Shown here: positions 5,363 to 6,350 of the stretch, piece by piece | Numbering within the stretch: position 1 is the stretch's first letter | Layout: each line of letters starts with the position of its first letter | Assembly: GCA_945788675.1 (NCBI GenBank) | Contig: CALZMY010000184.1 | Location: 1 to 6,350 of the forward strand | DNA length: 6,350 nucleotides | Origin: an uncultured Gammaproteobacteria bacterium | GTDB taxonomy: Bacteria > Pseudomonadota > Gammaproteobacteria > SZUA-140 | Reading direction: 5' to 3' | Program-made: the position numbers and the translations under genes | Notes under the pieces: generated by a model | The model's input: only the letters and a program-made list of their open reading frames with translations | What the model was told of the DNA's origin: nothing | The model's database searches: none

Positions 5363-6350
5363 GTGATAAATATTACGAAAAGTTTGATTTATGGTTTGCT
5401 GCTGTTCCTTCTGGCTTTCGTCACAATCGTTATTTACATGACCTGGATGCCAGGCCCTGACCTTGAAAATAAAGTCGCAGAAGATAAGTTGGTAATAGCC
5501 GATTTGAGGGAAAGGCTTAAGTCTCATGTGGTAACTCTCGCCAGCTCGGATACTGGCAGGAACTATCTTGTTGAAGATACTTTAACGCCTGCACATGATT
5601 ATATCGCCAGGCAGTTTTCTGATATTGGATTGACAGCTCGTTATCACAGCTATGAGCTGTATGAAGAAGAATATTCCAATATCATTGTCGACTTTCCCTC
5701 AAAGAATAAAGACTCAGCGGTACTGATAATAGGGGCTCATTACGACAGCGTGGGAAATTCACCCGGTGCTAACGATAATGCATCGGGTGTCGCAGCACTC
5801 ATTGAGCTGGCGCGATATTTGGCAAATAAACCGCCTGCACACTATAAAGTCAGGTTGATAGCGTTCGCTAATGAAGAGCCACCATACTTCCAAACTGATG
5901 AGATGGGAAGTTTCGTTTATGCCAGGAGTATATCGAATACCAATGAAAATGTGCTTGGTATGATCTCTCTGGAAACCATTGGCTACTACACTGATGAAAA
6001 GGGTAGTCAGGAATATCCTGAGTTATTCCATCTGTTTTACCCTGATGCAGGGAACTTTGTTTCATTTGTTGGTGATTTGGGATCAAGAGAATTAGTGACA
6101 AGCGCTATTTCGTTGTTTAGGAAAAATAGTAGTGTGTCATCGGAAGGTGTCTCTTCTCCAGTCATTATGCCGGGTATAGGGTGGTCAGATCATTGGTCGT
6201 TTTGGCAATTCGATTATCAGGCCATAATGATTACAGATACAGCTCCCTATCGGTATGAGCACTATCATAAAAACACAGATACACCTGATAAACTGAATTA
6301 TGATCAGTATGCTAAGGTTGTCTATGGGGTGTTCAAAGTCGTCGAAGGGC
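5363..6350 (+). CDS. M28-family zinc metallopeptidase, membrane-anchored (3' end beyond window)
   Basis: This is a probable aminopeptidase of the two-zinc M28 family, anchored by one N-terminal membrane segment (about 8-28) with the catalytic domain in the periplasm. The frame is open from GTG 5363 to the right edge, 329 codons. Metal and catalytic residues are in family order: His126 in GAHYDS, bridging Asp138 in GANDNASG, catalytic base Glu171 and ligand Glu172 in FANEEPP, Glu204 in SLETIGYY where classic members have Asp, and His302 in EHYHKNTDTPDKLNYD. The visible part covers the whole active site, so only a short C-terminus should be missing. GTG is chosen because an in-frame TAA lies at 5354-5356 and the next ATG (5438) would remove most of the membrane segment. 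The ribosome binding site (AAGAG, 5348-5352) is weak. The MITE-like element lies directly upstream. The substrate is unknown. Confidence 0.92.
   Translation, partial: MINITKSLIYGLLLFLLAFVTIVIYMTWMPGPDLENKVAEDKLVIADLRERLKSHVVTLASSDTGRNYLVEDTLTPAHDYIARQFSDIGLTARYHSYELYEEEYSNIIVDFPSKNKDSAVLIIGAHYDSVGNSPGANDNASGVAALIELARYLANKPPAHYKVRLIAFANEEPPYFQTDEMGSFVYARSISNTNENVLGMISLETIGYYTDEKGSQEYPELFHLFYPDAGNFVSFVGDLGSRELVTSAISLFRKNSSVSSEGVSSPVIMPGIGWSDHWSFWQFDYQAIMITDTAPYRYEHYHKNTDTPDKLNYDQYAKVVYGVFKVVEG

Overview
The window looks like a chromosomal segment of a motile, aerobic gammaproteobacterium, probably aquatic. The evidence is a proteobacterial-type catalase-peroxidase, a chemoreceptor of the HBM class behind a flagellar-type (sigma-28) promoter, a GyrI-like ligand-binding protein, a membrane-anchored M28 peptidase, and AT-rich spacers between genes of moderate G+C. 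The genus cannot be fixed from the sequence. No tRNA, rRNA, CRISPR array, prophage gene or intact transposase is visible.

Layout: (1) 1-1508, minus strand: the first 502 codons of katG, cut by the left edge. (2) 1509-2295: a 787-bp divergent spacer with no convincing gene. It holds the katG ribosome binding site, copy A of a local repeat and, just before the next gene, a sigma-28-like promoter. (3) 2296-4200, plus strand: a complete 634-residue methyl-accepting chemotaxis protein with a duplicated HBM ligand-binding region, followed by a strong 36-bp palindromic terminator. (4) 4268-4413: copy B of the repeat. (5) 4522-5031, plus strand: a stand-alone GyrI-like small-molecule-binding protein. 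(6) 5032-5362: a non-coding spacer with a short third copy (C) of the repeat tail and a 156-bp MITE-like element (14-bp terminal inverted repeats, 11-bp near-perfect target duplication, two head-to-head palindromes). (7) 5363 to the right edge, plus strand: an M28 zinc peptidase with an N-terminal membrane anchor, 329 codons visible.

The four genes do not form an obvious pathway or operon. Each has its own spacer, and the chemoreceptor is closed by its own terminator. The most notable content is in the spacers. A family of related sequences (A, B, C) recurs at three successive gene junctions in the same orientation. Copies A and B flank the chemoreceptor, and copies B and C flank the GyrI-like gene. 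A small non-autonomous mobile element sits directly upstream of the peptidase. I see no clear evidence of a new defence or metabolic system.
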